From Mucilaginibacter rigui (GTDB lineage: Bacteria; Bacteroidota; Bacteroidia; Sphingobacteriales; Sphingobacteriaceae), in contig NZ_JACWMW010000001.1 in NCBI RefSeq assembly GCF_014773275.1, forward strand, positions 310,001 through 374,000: a stretch of DNA of 64,000 bases, in the 5' to 3' direction. This document shows, one piece after another, positions 1 to 8,582 of the stretch (positions within the stretch are counted from its first letter, which is position 1; each line of letters starts with the position of its first letter). The position numbers and the translations under genes are program-made. A model generated the notes under the pieces. It was not told the origin of the DNA. It searched no databases and worked only from the letters and a program-made list of their open reading frames with translations.

Positions 1-1
1 A

Positions 2-91
2 AAAGCTAAGTACGATAAGCTTTTAACAAATAAAGTTAAACCGGGTGGCCTTGCATGGGGCGAGGGCTGGAGTTCGCCCGCATCAGAATAA
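2..91 (+). CDS. C-terminal end of an unidentified protein (partial)
   Basis: An open frame enters from the left edge and ends at TAA 89-91, giving about 29 residues that finish in GLAWGEGWSSPASE. No start is present and the tail is too short to assign a family. A hairpin follows directly (101-142), which fits the 3' end of a real gene. Function is unknown. Confidence 0.45.
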   Translation, partial: KAKYDKLLTNKVKPGGLAWGEGWSSPASE

Positions 92-100
92 GTAAAAATT

Positions 101-142
101 AAAGCAGTAAATATGCCGGTGACAGGTGTAGATTACTGCTTT
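101..142 (+). terminator. Stem-loop terminator after the left-edge gene
   Basis: AAAGCAGTAA (101-110) pairs perfectly with TTACTGCTTT (133-142) across a 22-nt loop, and a T/A-rich tract follows. It sits 10 nt after the stop of the partial gene. The long loop makes it a modest terminator. Confidence 0.5.
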
Positions 143-208
143 ATTATTTCCCATTTAATTTACAGTGGTGCCAATTTGCTGTAAGTTTTAATTATTGTAA
201 CCTTTATT

Positions 209-1474
209 ATGATCTCAATGCATAATGAATCTGTGCCTGAGGTGCAAAATATGTATGTGAAAAATACCGTGAGTAAAAGCCTTGCTAAACCTTACCTTTT
301 TTGGTGGGGATTTGCATTCTTATTATTACCCGGTTTGGTTCATGCTTATTTACTCATGCCTTTCCCGGGAAGCCAAAACTTAAATGCTATTACCGTTTCC
401 TATTATCTTGAAAAGATAGTAACACCCCTGCGTGTTTTTGGTGGATTTTTAATTGTATGGTATGTTATTGCCGGTTTTACTAATGATTCTCGCCGTGGTA
501 AAATCATTAAAACATCCATTTTGGTGCTCGGTTTGGGTAGCTTTTATTTTACCGATTTTAAATTTCAGGCAGAGCGGATGTTTGAGGAACCGCAAACTAT
601 TAAATTCGCTAATTTTATTCATAACAGTGTGCCTGAGAGTACGGTTATCATCGGGATAGTTAACAACGGGGTGGCCAAAGCTTACCCATTAAATTATTTG
701 GGTTATCATCATAAAATACAGGATAATGTAGGCAACCAGGCTGTATTGGTTACATATTGCACCATGTGCCGAAGCGGCAGGGCGTACAACCCTATAATTA
801 ATGGCATTAGGCAAAACTTCAGATTGGTAGGCGCAAGGCATTATAATGCCATTATTGAAGATGAAGCAACAAAAACGTGGTGGTACCAGGCCAACGGTAA
901 GGCGGCAGTGGGGCAATTAAAAGGCAGCCAGTTGCAAGAGATCCCTTATGAGCAATCAACCCTGGCCGCATGGATAGATAAGCACCCCGGCTCGCTTATA
1001 TTACAGCCCGATGATCATTACTTAAGTGATTATAATGACCTTAAAAACTACGACAGAGTACAAGCTGTGGATAAAGATAGCACGCTAAAAAATAAGGACT
1101 CGCTTATGCGTAAAAGCTGGGTTTTAGGCTTGGTTATAAATGGGCAGGCAAAAGCTTACGATTGGCGTAAATTATTAAAAAAACGTTTTTTAAACGATAG
1201 TTTTAACCAAACCAACCTATTGCTTACTTTAGAGAAAGATAGCCTTACGTATCATAGCTTTACTACATCAGTAAACGGAAAAGTATTACATTTTAATCTG
1301 GATAAATCCGGGCAGTTAACTGATCTGGAAACCGCTTCATTATGGAATTGGGATGGCCTTTCAACATCAGGGGCGCTCAAAGGTAACCGGTTAAGCAAGG
1401 TGCAGTCGTATCAGGAGTACTGGCATTCGTGGAAATATTTCCATCCAAATACCTTATTTTGGAAAGATCTTTAG
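209..1474 (+). CDS. DUF3179 family membrane-anchored protein
   Basis: The 421-aa protein has hydrophobic segments near residues 29-50, 74-90 and 102-116, then a soluble DUF3179 domain. The family signature is the VTYCTMCRSGRAY stretch with C184 and C187, preceded by a conserved IGIVNNGVAKAYP segment. DUF3179 has no established activity, and the CxxC pair suggests metal or redox chemistry (inference). The domain probably faces the periplasm. ATG 209 is the first start of the frame; a second ATG at 218 is equally possible. The gene stands alone. Confidence 0.8.
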   Translation: MISMHNESVPEVQNMYVKNTVSKSLAKPYLFWWGFAFLLLPGLVHAYLLMPFPGSQNLNAITVSYYLEKIVTPLRVFGGFLIVWYVIAGFTNDSRRGKIIKTSILVLGLGSFYFTDFKFQAERMFEEPQTIKFANFIHNSVPESTVIIGIVNNGVAKAYPLNYLGYHHKIQDNVGNQAVLVTYCTMCRSGRAYNPIINGIRQNFRLVGARHYNAIIEDEATKTWWYQANGKAAVGQLKGSQLQEIPYEQSTLAAWIDKHPGSLILQPDDHYLSDYNDLKNYDRVQAVDKDSTLKNKDSLMRKSWVLGLVINGQAKAYDWRKLLKKRFLNDSFNQTNLLLTLEKDSLTYHSFTTSVNGKVLHFNLDKSGQLTDLETASLWNWDGLSTSGALKGNRLSKVQSYQEYWHSWKYFHPNTLFWKDL

Positions 1475-1541
1475 GGAAACACCCGGATCTTTTTTCCGGT
1501 TGGTCCAACATCTTCAGTATTGGTCATCTGCATACTGTAAC

Positions 1542-1572
1542 AAAAAAGCCCCTTAGTGATTACTAAGAGGCT
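1542..1572 (-). terminator. Intrinsic terminator of tRNA-Phe
   Basis: On the minus strand AGCCTCTTAGT pairs with ACTAAGGGGCT with one mismatch, and the stem is followed by a T6 run (1542-1547). It lies 11 nt beyond the tRNA 3' end. It could also slow transcription leaving the DUF3179 gene on the plus strand. Confidence 0.75.
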
Positions 1573-1582
1573 AACTTAAGTG

Positions 1583-1655
1583 TGGTATCAGCTGGGATCG
1601 AACCAGCGACACAAGGATTTTCAGTCCTTTGCTCTACCGACTGAGCTATGATACC
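1583..1655 (-). tRNA. tRNA-Phe (GAA)
   Basis: Read on the minus strand this 73-nt gene folds as a cloverleaf. The acceptor arm is GGTATCA/TGATACC with discriminator A. The D arm holds GCTCAGTCGGTAGAGC, and the anticodon loop CTGAAAA carries GAA. The T arm is CTGGTTCGATCCCAG. CCA is not encoded. A perfect -7 promoter box lies 17 nt upstream and a terminator follows. Confidence 0.97.
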
Positions 1656-1672
1656 GCTCCGTTTAAGGTCTG

Positions 1673-1680
1673 CAAATGTA
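1673..1680 (-). promoter_or_regulatory. -7 box of tRNA-Phe promoter
   Basis: The minus strand reads TACATTTG, a perfect match to the Bacteroidota -7 consensus TAnnTTTG. The predicted transcript start is about 7-10 nt before the tRNA. The -33 element is poor (TTTC instead of TTTG). Confidence 0.55.
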
Positions 1681-1920
1681 GCGTTTTTTTTATTTCTGGA
1701 AACATTTTTTTCAACTTTAGTTGAGCAGGGGGCATATTGCTACGTTGTTTGGTTGAATTTCAGTGAATTACAGTGCTAAATTATTTTTAGTTTTTTTCTG
1801 CAGGGCTTTTAACAACGGTTATTTAAACAAATTCTAAGTTCAAAACATTTCGGTAATATCTACCTTTACTTTAAATCAAATTCCTACTTTAGCTTTAAAT
1901 TACTATGCACGCATAATATA

Positions 1921-3228
1921 ATGGTCGCACAAATCGTATTTATCATCATTTTACTTGGCGCTGTTTACCTTTTTGGTAAAAACGTTGCCAAAGTACGCCG
2001 CAACATACTTTTAGGCCGCGATACCGACCGGAGCGACCGCCCCGCCGAGCGCTGGGCAATAATGACCAAAGTTGCCTTAGGCCAAACCAAAATGGTAAAA
2101 CGCCCAATTGCGGCGGTAATGCACTTTTTTATTTACGTAGGTTTTGTGATCATTAATCTGGAGGTGCTGGAGATCATGATTGATGGCATCTTCGGGTCGC
2201 ACCGTATCTTTTCAAAACCACTGGGCAGCTTATATGGCTTGCTGATAGGTGGATTTGAGGTATTGGCGCTGCTGGTGCTGGTATCATGCGTGGTGTTTTT
2301 GGCAAGGCGTAACATCCTTAAATTAAAACGCTTCAGCGGTACAGAAATGACCGCCTGGCCAAAATCCGACGCGAACTACATCCTCACCATAGAAATATTA
2401 CTGATGACGGCTTTCCTAACCATGAACGCCGCCGACTATAAATTACAGCTTTTACATTTTGGCCATTATGCTACAGCGGGTAGTTTCCCTATCAGTGGGT
2501 TTATAGCACCACTGCTGCCATCCGGCCCGGGCGCTTTAGCTGGCATTGAACGTGGCTGCTGGTGGTTCCATATTATCGGCATATTGGCATTCTTAAACTA
2601 CCTGCCGTATTCCAAACATTTCCACATACTGCTGGCGTTCCCTAATGTGTATTACTCCAACCTAAAACCAAAAGGAGAGTTTACCGATATGGCATCGGTT
2701 ACCAACGAGGTAAAGGCTATGCTCGATCCTTCTTTCGTTCCAGAACCTGCCGAGGTTAGCCGTTTTGGAGTAAAGGACGTAACCGACCTCACCTGGAAGA
2801 ACCTGATGGAGGCTTATACCTGCACCGAATGTGGCAGGTGTACATCTGTTTGTCCGGCAAATATTACAGGCAAATTGTTATCGCCCCGCAAAATCATGAT
2901 GGATACCCGCGACAGGCTGGTTGAGGTTGGTAACAATATAGATAAGCACGGCAAGGATTACACCGACGATAAGACTTTACTGGATAATTATATCACCCGC
3001 GAGGAGTTGTGGGCCTGTACCACTTGTAATGCCTGTACAGAGGCCTGCCCGGTGAATATTAACCCGCTTGAGATTATTACCGAGATGCGCCGCTACGTGG
3101 TAATGGAAGAATCACAGGCGCCGGCAAGCCTTAACAATATGTTTGGCAATATGGAAAACAACGGCGCTCCGTGGAAATACAGCCAGGCCGACAGGTTGAA
3201 CTGGGCGGCAAGCGATAAGGTTGATTAA
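1921..3228 (+). CDS. Membrane-bound 4Fe-4S oxidoreductase (HdrC/NarI-like fusion)
   Basis: The 435-aa protein has a membrane domain (about residues 1-240) with several helices and conserved His (H68, H217, H233, H235) that could bind haem as in NarI. A ferredoxin-like domain follows with two clusters: C301-C304-C307-C311 and C366-C369-C372-C376, the second ending CP. This layout is known from FadF/HdrD-like proteins that pass electrons from a soluble donor to the quinone pool. The CCG-domain partner is encoded two genes downstream, and together they look like a split heterodisulfide-reductase-type module. The electron donor is unknown. Confidence 0.85.
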   Translation: MVAQIVFIIILLGAVYLFGKNVAKVRRNILLGRDTDRSDRPAERWAIMTKVALGQTKMVKRPIAAVMHFFIYVGFVIINLEVLEIMIDGIFGSHRIFSKPLGSLYGLLIGGFEVLALLVLVSCVVFLARRNILKLKRFSGTEMTAWPKSDANYILTIEILLMTAFLTMNAADYKLQLLHFGHYATAGSFPISGFIAPLLPSGPGALAGIERGCWWFHIIGILAFLNYLPYSKHFHILLAFPNVYYSNLKPKGEFTDMASVTNEVKAMLDPSFVPEPAEVSRFGVKDVTDLTWKNLMEAYTCTECGRCTSVCPANITGKLLSPRKIMMDTRDRLVEVGNNIDKHGKDYTDDKTLLDNYITREELWACTTCNACTEACPVNINPLEIITEMRRYVVMEESQAPASLNNMFGNMENNGAPWKYSQADRLNWAASDKVD

Positions 3229-3243
3229 GAATAGAACACAAAA

Positions 3244-3672
3244 ATGGCAGAAGAGATAGAAGTTAAATACAAGCAGTTTATAGAAAAAGTAGCCGCCGCA
3301 AAACTGGTGTGGGGCTTAAAAAGTAAAACAGGCTGGGCGAATGCCGAGTCGGCCCAAAACGATGAGATTGCTGTAGTGCCGTTTTGGTCGGAAAGGGGGC
3401 TTGCAAAAACCAGCGCCCGCGACGACTGGAAAAGCTTTGTGCCGACAGAGATTCCCCTGACCGTTTTTTTAGAGGATTGGTGCATGGGCATGAACGAGAA
3501 CGATACCCTTGCCGGTATTAACTGGGATGCTAATATGCATGGGATAGAGAGCGATGCCCTGGGTGTTGCCCTTGATATTTTGAACAGGCTTAACGAGATT
3601 AATTCGGCCATTACATTTACCAACTACACCAGCATAAACGAGTTTATAACCGAGATAAGCGAAGAAGAATAA
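3244..3672 (+). CDS. DUF2750 family protein
   Basis: This 142-aa acidic soluble protein matches the DUF2750 pattern: an N-terminal helix, then WGL, VPFWSERGLAK, the IPLTVFLEDW segment and GINWD. No enzymatic residues are known for the family. It starts 15 nt after the Fe-S membrane protein, and its stop overlaps the next ATG (TAATG at 3670-3674), so all three genes are probably translated from one mRNA. Its position suggests a link to the redox module, but DUF2750 genes also occur elsewhere. Confidence 0.8.
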   Translation: MAEEIEVKYKQFIEKVAAAKLVWGLKSKTGWANAESAQNDEIAVVPFWSERGLAKTSARDDWKSFVPTEIPLTVFLEDWCMGMNENDTLAGINWDANMHGIESDALGVALDILNRLNEINSAITFTNYTSINEFITEISEEE

Positions 3673-4460
3673 TGGAGCAAAAGATACCAACAATGGCCGA
3701 AATGGCTGCCGAAGGCAATGAACCCGAGATACTTTTTTGGGTGGGCTGTGCCGGTAGTTTTGACGAGCGCGCACAAAAAATAACCCGTAATATTTGCAAG
3801 ATCCTGCACCATGTAGGCATCAGTTACGCGGTTTTAGGTACCGAAGAAAGCTGTACCGGCGACCCGGCCAAGCGCGCGGGTAACGAGTTTTTGTTCCAGA
3901 TGCAGGCCATGGTGAATATTGAAGTGCTTAACGGATATAACATCAAAAAAATAGTAACCGGCTGCCCGCATTGTTTCAACACCATCCGTAATGAGTACCC
4001 CGGCCTTGGTGGTACCTACGAAGTGATCCATCATACACAGCTGATACAGGGATTGATTGATGAAGGTAAGCTAAAAGCAGAAGGTGGCGAAAGCTTTAAA
4101 GGCCGAAAGATAACCTTCCATGACCCATGTTACCTGGGCCGTGGCAATAATGTTTACGAAGCCCCGCGTGCGGCTTTAGAGATACTGGATACCGAACTGG
4201 TAGAAATGAAACGCTGCAAAAGCAACGGCCTTTGCTGCGGTGCAGGTGGCGCCCAAATGTTTAAAGAACCCGAAAAAGGCAATAAAGACATTAACGACGA
4301 GCGCATGCTTGACGTAATAGAAACCGGTGCCAGCGTAATAGCATCGGGCTGCCCTTTTTGCATGACCATGCTTACCGATGGCGTAAAGCATATGGAAAAA
4401 GAGCAGGAAATAAAAGTGTTGGATATTGCCGAAATTACAGTTAGGGCCAACGGTTTATAA
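3672..4460 (+). CDS. CCG-domain (Fe-S)-binding protein, HdrB/GlpC/LldE-like
   Basis: The 262-aa protein carries two cysteine-rich CCG domains. The first includes C61 and C98/C101 (TGCPHC). The second includes C153, C188-C189 in the hallmark CCGAGG, and C227/C230 (SGCPFC). Such domains bind non-cubane or 4Fe-4S clusters in HdrB and in glycerol-3-phosphate and lactate dehydrogenase subunits. It is the natural soluble partner of the membrane Fe-S protein at 1921. The start overlaps the previous stop by one base. The last 6 nt overlap the convergent gene at 4455. Confidence 0.85.
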   Translation: MEQKIPTMAEMAAEGNEPEILFWVGCAGSFDERAQKITRNICKILHHVGISYAVLGTEESCTGDPAKRAGNEFLFQMQAMVNIEVLNGYNIKKIVTGCPHCFNTIRNEYPGLGGTYEVIHHTQLIQGLIDEGKLKAEGGESFKGRKITFHDPCYLGRGNNVYEAPRAALEILDTELVEMKRCKSNGLCCGAGGAQMFKEPEKGNKDINDERMLDVIETGASVIASGCPFCMTMLTDGVKHMEKEQEIKVLDIAEITVRANGL

Positions 4461-4940
4461 AGCCTTACCTTTTAAAAAGGTTAATGCCCGCCGCAAGCTA
4501 TCAACCCGGGGCTGCGTCATTTTCTTTACCGGGATATCCCAGCTTGTGGCCATCGAATCTATATCGCCTTTAGGGTCTTCGTAGGTTTGGTAAATGATAT
4601 CGTCGGTTTGGGTTTTTATCTCCAGGGTGTCTGTAGCTGCCGTGCCGGGGATATAATCCAGGTTGGTAAAACGCTTTACGTTAAACGAATAATACTCCTG
4701 TTTACCCTGTTGATAAGTTTTACGGAGACGGATGAAATGGTCGGGAGTGAGTGTTATTTCATACTTCTTTAGTTTAGGTTCAACCGTAGGGTCGTAACTT
4801 TCATTCAGGAAGCGGTTACCCCATGTTATCCACTCCTGTTCGGTAGAAAACGGCCTTAAACCGCCAAAAAACAGCCCTGAAAGGGATATTATGGCAACAA
4901 TAAACGCTTTTTTCTTCTTAGGCAGAAGTGATGTTTGCAT
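4455..4940 (-). CDS. Small membrane-anchored protein of unknown function
   Basis: The 161-aa protein has a basic start (LPKKKK) and one hydrophobic helix (residues 12-30), then a polar domain with no recognised motif. The layout suggests an uncleaved signal anchor with an exported C-terminal domain. It is convergent with the Fe-S operon (6-nt overlap) and divergent from the gene at 4987, with 46 nt between starts. No family was recognised. Confidence 0.7.
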   Translation of the reverse strand: MQTSLLPKKKKAFIVAIISLSGLFFGGLRPFSTEQEWITWGNRFLNESYDPTVEPKLKKYEITLTPDHFIRLRKTYQQGKQEYYSFNVKRFTNLDYIPGTAATDTLEIKTQTDDIIYQTYEDPKGDIDSMATSWDIPVKKMTQPRVDSLRRALTFLKGKAL

Positions 4941-4974
4941 GACAACTTATAATAAACACAAGGTAATAATTTGA

Positions 4975-4982
4975 TAAATTTG
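4975..4982 (+). promoter_or_regulatory. -7 box just ahead of the gene at 4987
   Basis: TAAATTTG matches TAnnTTTG perfectly and ends only 4 nt before ATG 4987. With the usual distance from box to transcript start, the mRNA would begin at or next to the start codon. The -33 element is weak. Confidence 0.45.
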
Positions 4983-4986
4983 TGAT

Positions 4987-5469
4987 ATGGAATTTTCTTC
5001 ACATTCAAGGGTTTGGGTATACCAGTCAGATCGTAAATTAACCGATGCCGAAACGCTGCAAGCGCAGGTTTTGCTGGATAAATTTACTACCGGGTGGACA
5101 GCCCATAACAACCAGTTGCTTGCCAAAGCCGAAATAAGGTACAACCGGTTCCTGATTTTGTTTGTAGACGAAAGCCAGGCCGGCGCAAGTGGCTGCTCTA
5201 TAGATAAATCGGTGAACTTTATGAAGCAGTTGGAGCAGCACTTTGGCATAAACCTGTTTGACAGGTTTAACCTGGCCTACCGCGATGGTGAAGAGATACT
5301 ATCCGTACCCCGCCACCAGTTTGAAGAATTGCTAAAAGCTGGTAAAATAAACACCGAAACGATTGTGTTTAACAATCTTGCCCAAAACATAACCGAACTG
5401 CAAACCAAATGGGAAGTGCCGTTTAAAGATAGCTGGCACATCCAGTTGTTTAGAGATTTGGTTAGTTAA
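4987..5469 (+). CDS. Conserved cytosolic protein, Bacteroidota-specific
   Basis: The 160-aa soluble protein has no signal peptide and no Walker motif. The SRVWVYQSDR start and the central FVDESQAGASGCSID resemble proteins that I recall being labelled 'ABC transporter ATPase' in Sphingobacteria. Nothing in the sequence supports that label, because no P-loop or ABC signature is present. It overlaps the convergent NHL lipoprotein gene by 8 nt. Function is unknown. Confidence 0.75.
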   Translation: MEFSSHSRVWVYQSDRKLTDAETLQAQVLLDKFTTGWTAHNNQLLAKAEIRYNRFLILFVDESQAGASGCSIDKSVNFMKQLEQHFGINLFDRFNLAYRDGEEILSVPRHQFEELLKAGKINTETIVFNNLAQNITELQTKWEVPFKDSWHIQLFRDLVS

Positions 5470-6925
5470 TTGATATTTTGCTTATTCTGCCAGGCTGGCT
5501 AACATAAGCGTTGCCACTGTTATCCAATGCCACCTGGTAGGCTTCCTGAAGTGAATAGGCAGTAGCATGCGGCCCTTCACCAATATAACCACTGTAACCG
5601 TTACCGGCTACCTTTGTCACAATGTTGGTTGCGTTACTGATTTTCCTTAAAGATGCAAAATCAGTGATAAAATAAATATCGCCATTGTTGGCCTGGCAAA
5701 GTCCCCAAGGCCATCCTGCATAAGCATTAGAAATTAACCCACCGTCGCCACTATTAGCACTGTTTTTGATCGAGCTATTAGTTATGGTGGTTATTTTGCC
5801 GGTTGATGCCGTTATTTTTCTAATTCCTATACGGGTAATATCAGTATAGTAAATGTTATCGTTAGCATCTATAGACAAAAAAATAGGTTGTATTTCGGTA
5901 GATGTTGCAAGTGCATTTTCAATGGGGCTAATCACCTCTCCATTACCGTTGCCTGCAATGGTAGTGATGATTTTAGTTTTTGAAGATATCTTTCGTATCC
6001 GGTAATTTCGTATGTCGGCAACATAAAGATTACCTTGTTTATCAAATGCCAAACCAGCCGGTTCACTTAAAGTTGCTTTGGTAGCTAAGCCGCCATCACC
6101 GATATCTTTAGAAGGGGGATTCTTTGAGCCCGCTACCAAATAAATTTTTCCGTCGGGGGTTATTTTGTCTATCCGGCCATAGTCGCTTACATCTTCAGAA
6201 ACGTAAAGATTACCATCGGCGTCCAATGCGAGGTCTAAAGGCGATAAAATATCCGCTGATGTGGCATTCGAGCCATCAATGTAAGGTTTACGTTCAATAC
6301 CGTATTCATATTTTTTCCCCGATCCTATAACTGTACTTATTTTCCCGTCGGTTGTGATCTTTCTAACAACATTATTAGTGTAATCACAAAAATATAAGTT
6401 TCCTGCCTTATCTATAACCATGCCTCTAATATCGCCGCTTAAAGAAGCATTTACGGCCAGGCCACCATCACCGCTGTAGCCTATAGTTCCATTACCGGCT
6501 ATAGTGGTAATTGCAGGAGATGTAATTGCGGGGAGGTTAACTTTGGAATAGCTAATGGTCGTATTTCCGCCTTTTACGATAAGCTTGCCGGCAATTAAAC
6601 TTTCAACCGTAAAAGCTTTTAAATCGGTACCTGTAGGTGTTTGTTTACATTTAATGTCGTTGCCACTTAAACTCCAAAACCCGGCAATAGGTGCGCTTAC
6701 ATTTTTTTCACCAGCTTTTGTTATAGTATCCTGGTAAAAGAAATTGTCCTCTCCAAAATATATTCTGGCATTGTTTTTCTCAACAGGGGCCCACCAACCG
6801 GTGAGTAAGGTTTTATTAATTTTAGTTTCTTCGGGCTTAACAGGATCAGGTGTGGTTGACTTTTTGCAGGAGAAGATTAAGCAAAAGAGTATTAAAGCAA
6901 TAAGCGTAAAAGATTTGTTTGACAT
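5462..6925 (-). CDS. NHL-repeat beta-propeller lipoprotein
   Basis: The protein begins MSNKSFTLIAL and has a lipobox ending FSC followed by KK, so it is a predicted lipoprotein. Residues about 25-110 form an N-terminal domain. The rest is a run of NHL repeats marked by AGNG, GDGG and GNLYV/ADxxNxRIRKI patterns, expected to fold as a six-bladed propeller. A longer frame starts at TTG 6943, but ATG 6925 gives the proper signal peptide and is preferred. It probably binds a ligand or protein at the cell surface. A near-consensus -7 box (TACATTTA) lies at 6953-6960. Confidence 0.85.
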   Translation of the reverse strand: MSNKSFTLIALILFCLIFSCKKSTTPDPVKPEETKINKTLLTGWWAPVEKNNARIYFGEDNFFYQDTITKAGEKNVSAPIAGFWSLSGNDIKCKQTPTGTDLKAFTVESLIAGKLIVKGGNTTISYSKVNLPAITSPAITTIAGNGTIGYSGDGGLAVNASLSGDIRGMVIDKAGNLYFCDYTNNVVRKITTDGKISTVIGSGKKYEYGIERKPYIDGSNATSADILSPLDLALDADGNLYVSEDVSDYGRIDKITPDGKIYLVAGSKNPPSKDIGDGGLATKATLSEPAGLAFDKQGNLYVADIRNYRIRKISSKTKIITTIAGNGNGEVISPIENALATSTEIQPIFLSIDANDNIYYTDITRIGIRKITASTGKITTITNSSIKNSANSGDGGLISNAYAGWPWGLCQANNGDIYFITDFASLRKISNATNIVTKVAGNGYSGYIGEGPHATAYSLQEAYQVALDNSGNAYVSQPGRISKISIN

Positions 6926-6997
6926 ACTTGGTTTAGGTATCAATCTAAATCATAAATGTAATATTGTTTAAGTTAATTTACTTAATTTTTTTTCAAA

Positions 6998-7285
6998 ATG
7001 TTTATAATCAATCTGCATTATACCGTTCCGCTCGAAAAACTTGATTTTCACATGGAAGCTCATGTGAAATACCTGAAGAAGTATTATACAGCTGATGTAT
7101 TTATCATGAGTGGCCGTAAAGTGCCGCGTACAGGGGGCATTATCGTCGCCCAGGCCGATTCAAAAGAAATATTGGAGATGATCATTGCCGAGGATCCCTT
7201 TCATCAGCACAGGCTGGCTGAATTTGAAATAACGGAGTTCCTGGCCTCGCAATCGCATCCTGACTTAAAAGATTTATTGAAATAA
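6998..7285 (+). CDS. YciI family protein
   Basis: The 95-aa protein matches the YciI/YCII ferredoxin-like fold: an N-terminal strand, H18/H22 of FHMEAHVKYL, a central MSGRKVPRTGG, then DPF at the end of the conserved loop. YciI proteins are often dimeric and carry a His-Asp pair suggestive of catalysis, but their roles are mostly unknown. It is followed after 20 nt by the YdeI-type gene in the same direction. Confidence 0.88.
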   Translation: MFIINLHYTVPLEKLDFHMEAHVKYLKKYYTADVFIMSGRKVPRTGGIIVAQADSKEILEMIIAEDPFHQHRLAEFEITEFLASQSHPDLKDLLK

Positions 7286-7305
7286 ATTTTTCATTAAATT
7301 GCATA

Positions 7306-7917
7306 ATGGAAAAATTTGATGCACAGGTAGACGCGTATATCGAAAAATCGGCAGATTTTGCAAAGCCCATTTTAAACCACCTGCGCGAGCTGGTACATAA
7401 AGCATCGCCAGAGATAACTGAAACTATAAAATGGAGCGCTCCGTTTTTTGAGTATGATGGTGTATTGTGCTTTATGATGGCTTTTAAGCAGCATTGCGGT
7501 TTCGGTTTCTGGAAGGCCGGTTCTTTGCCCGATCCGCACGGGCTGATAAAGGATGAAGGCAATGCAGGTAGTATTGGCAAATTAACCACCCTGGCAGATC
7601 TGCCAGGCGACGATATACTTATCTGGTATATTAGGCAGGCTATGGAGTTAAAGAGTGTGCCATCTGTAAAAAAAACTGTGAAAAAGACAGTACCCCCGCG
7701 GGTAATTATATCAACAGATACTCCTGAGTACCTCAGCCAGTTGCTTGATAAAAACCGGGAGGCAAAAGAATATTTTGAAAAATTCAGTCCCTCCCAAAAA
7801 AAGGAATACATAACCTGGTTTGAAGATGCCAAAACAGAAGCTACCCGTAACAAGCGTTTAGCTGAAGGGTTGGCCTGGATGAGCGAAGGTAAAACACGGC
7901 ATTGGAAGTATAAATAG
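7306..7917 (+). CDS. YdeI/OmdA family protein with DUF1801 domain
   Basis: The 203-aa protein has an N-terminal DUF1801 domain (about residues 8-110; ITETIKWSAPFF, FGFWK). A C-terminal YdeI/OmdA-like helical segment follows (about 125-203), ending with EGLAWMSEGKTRHWKYK. E. coli YdeI has been linked to polymyxin and bacteriocin resistance; the role here is unproven. It likely forms an operon with yciI and ends at a hairpin terminator (7941-7976). A second stand-alone DUF1801 gene lies 189 nt further on the other strand. Confidence 0.85.
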   Translation: MEKFDAQVDAYIEKSADFAKPILNHLRELVHKASPEITETIKWSAPFFEYDGVLCFMMAFKQHCGFGFWKAGSLPDPHGLIKDEGNAGSIGKLTTLADLPGDDILIWYIRQAMELKSVPSVKKTVKKTVPPRVIISTDTPEYLSQLLDKNREAKEYFEKFSPSQKKEYITWFEDAKTEATRNKRLAEGLAWMSEGKTRHWKYK

Positions 7918-7940
7918 GAACTGTGTTTTTGACGGTTTTG

Positions 7941-7976
7941 TTCATGTTCACACATGTGAACACCATGAATATTTTT
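7941..7976 (+). terminator. Hairpin terminator after the yciI-ydeI pair
   Basis: TTCATG/CATGAA encloses TTCAC/GTGAA with a 3-nt bulge, and the stem is followed by TATTTTT. It begins 23 nt after the stop of the YdeI-type gene. Confidence 0.6.
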
Positions 7977-8105
7977 AAGTATTTAATTATCAGCAATTTA
8001 ATATTTATGGGTCTGACAAAGCGTTGTCGCTATTATTTAAAAAACAGATGGTAACGATGTTTAGCTGACAGATACTTTATAAAGTTTACCATCATAAGTT
8101 CTAAC

Positions 8106-8516
8106 CTATTTATCAATCAAGCTTATCCATTGCTTAATAATACCTTGTAAAGCATCAGCTTTTGCTTTTACATCAGCCATGTCTTTAAAAATGGCCAGGC
8201 GCCTGCCGTCTTTGTAATCGCCTTCTAACAACCCCGAGGTGTCGTTTATCTTTGCACCGCTGGGAAGTACCAACATAATGCGTTTTTTATGCAGGTTCAT
8301 TACAATTATGTCCCGCTTATATTCCTTTGGGTCAAATGGGGCCAATTCACCGGTATAATAAAAACTGGGGTTGTTCCATTTTATCTGTTCGGCAATCTCG
8401 CTGTGGGTATCTAAAATAATCTGCCTGAGCATTTCTATCACATCGCGTATAGCAGGATCGAGGTTTTGGATATGTTCGGTTACTTGTTGCTGAGGCGTTA
8501 ACATGGCTTTAGGCAT
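8106..8516 (-). CDS. DUF1801 domain protein
   Basis: This 136-aa single-domain DUF1801 protein has the family's EQIKWNNPSFYY motif, an internal KRIMLVLPSGA strand and a terminal helix. It is structurally related to Fra/YdhG-type proteins and has no known activity. M1 (MPKAML) and M5 are both plausible starts. The gene is monocistronic, 67 nt from mtgA on the same strand. Confidence 0.83.
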   Translation of the reverse strand: MPKAMLTPQQQVTEHIQNLDPAIRDVIEMLRQIILDTHSEIAEQIKWNNPSFYYTGELAPFDPKEYKRDIIVMNLHKKRIMLVLPSGAKINDTSGLLEGDYKDGRRLAIFKDMADVKAKADALQGIIKQWISLIDK

Positions 8517-8582
8517 AAGATTATTTATAATTTAGATCTTTGGCATAAGCAGAAATTTGTTGCTTAAATATCGCTCAAATCT

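Noticed and set aside
7964..8053. 29-codon ORF MNIFKYLIIS... after the YdeI-type gene
   Set aside because: Its ATG lies inside the terminator stem and nothing else supports translation.
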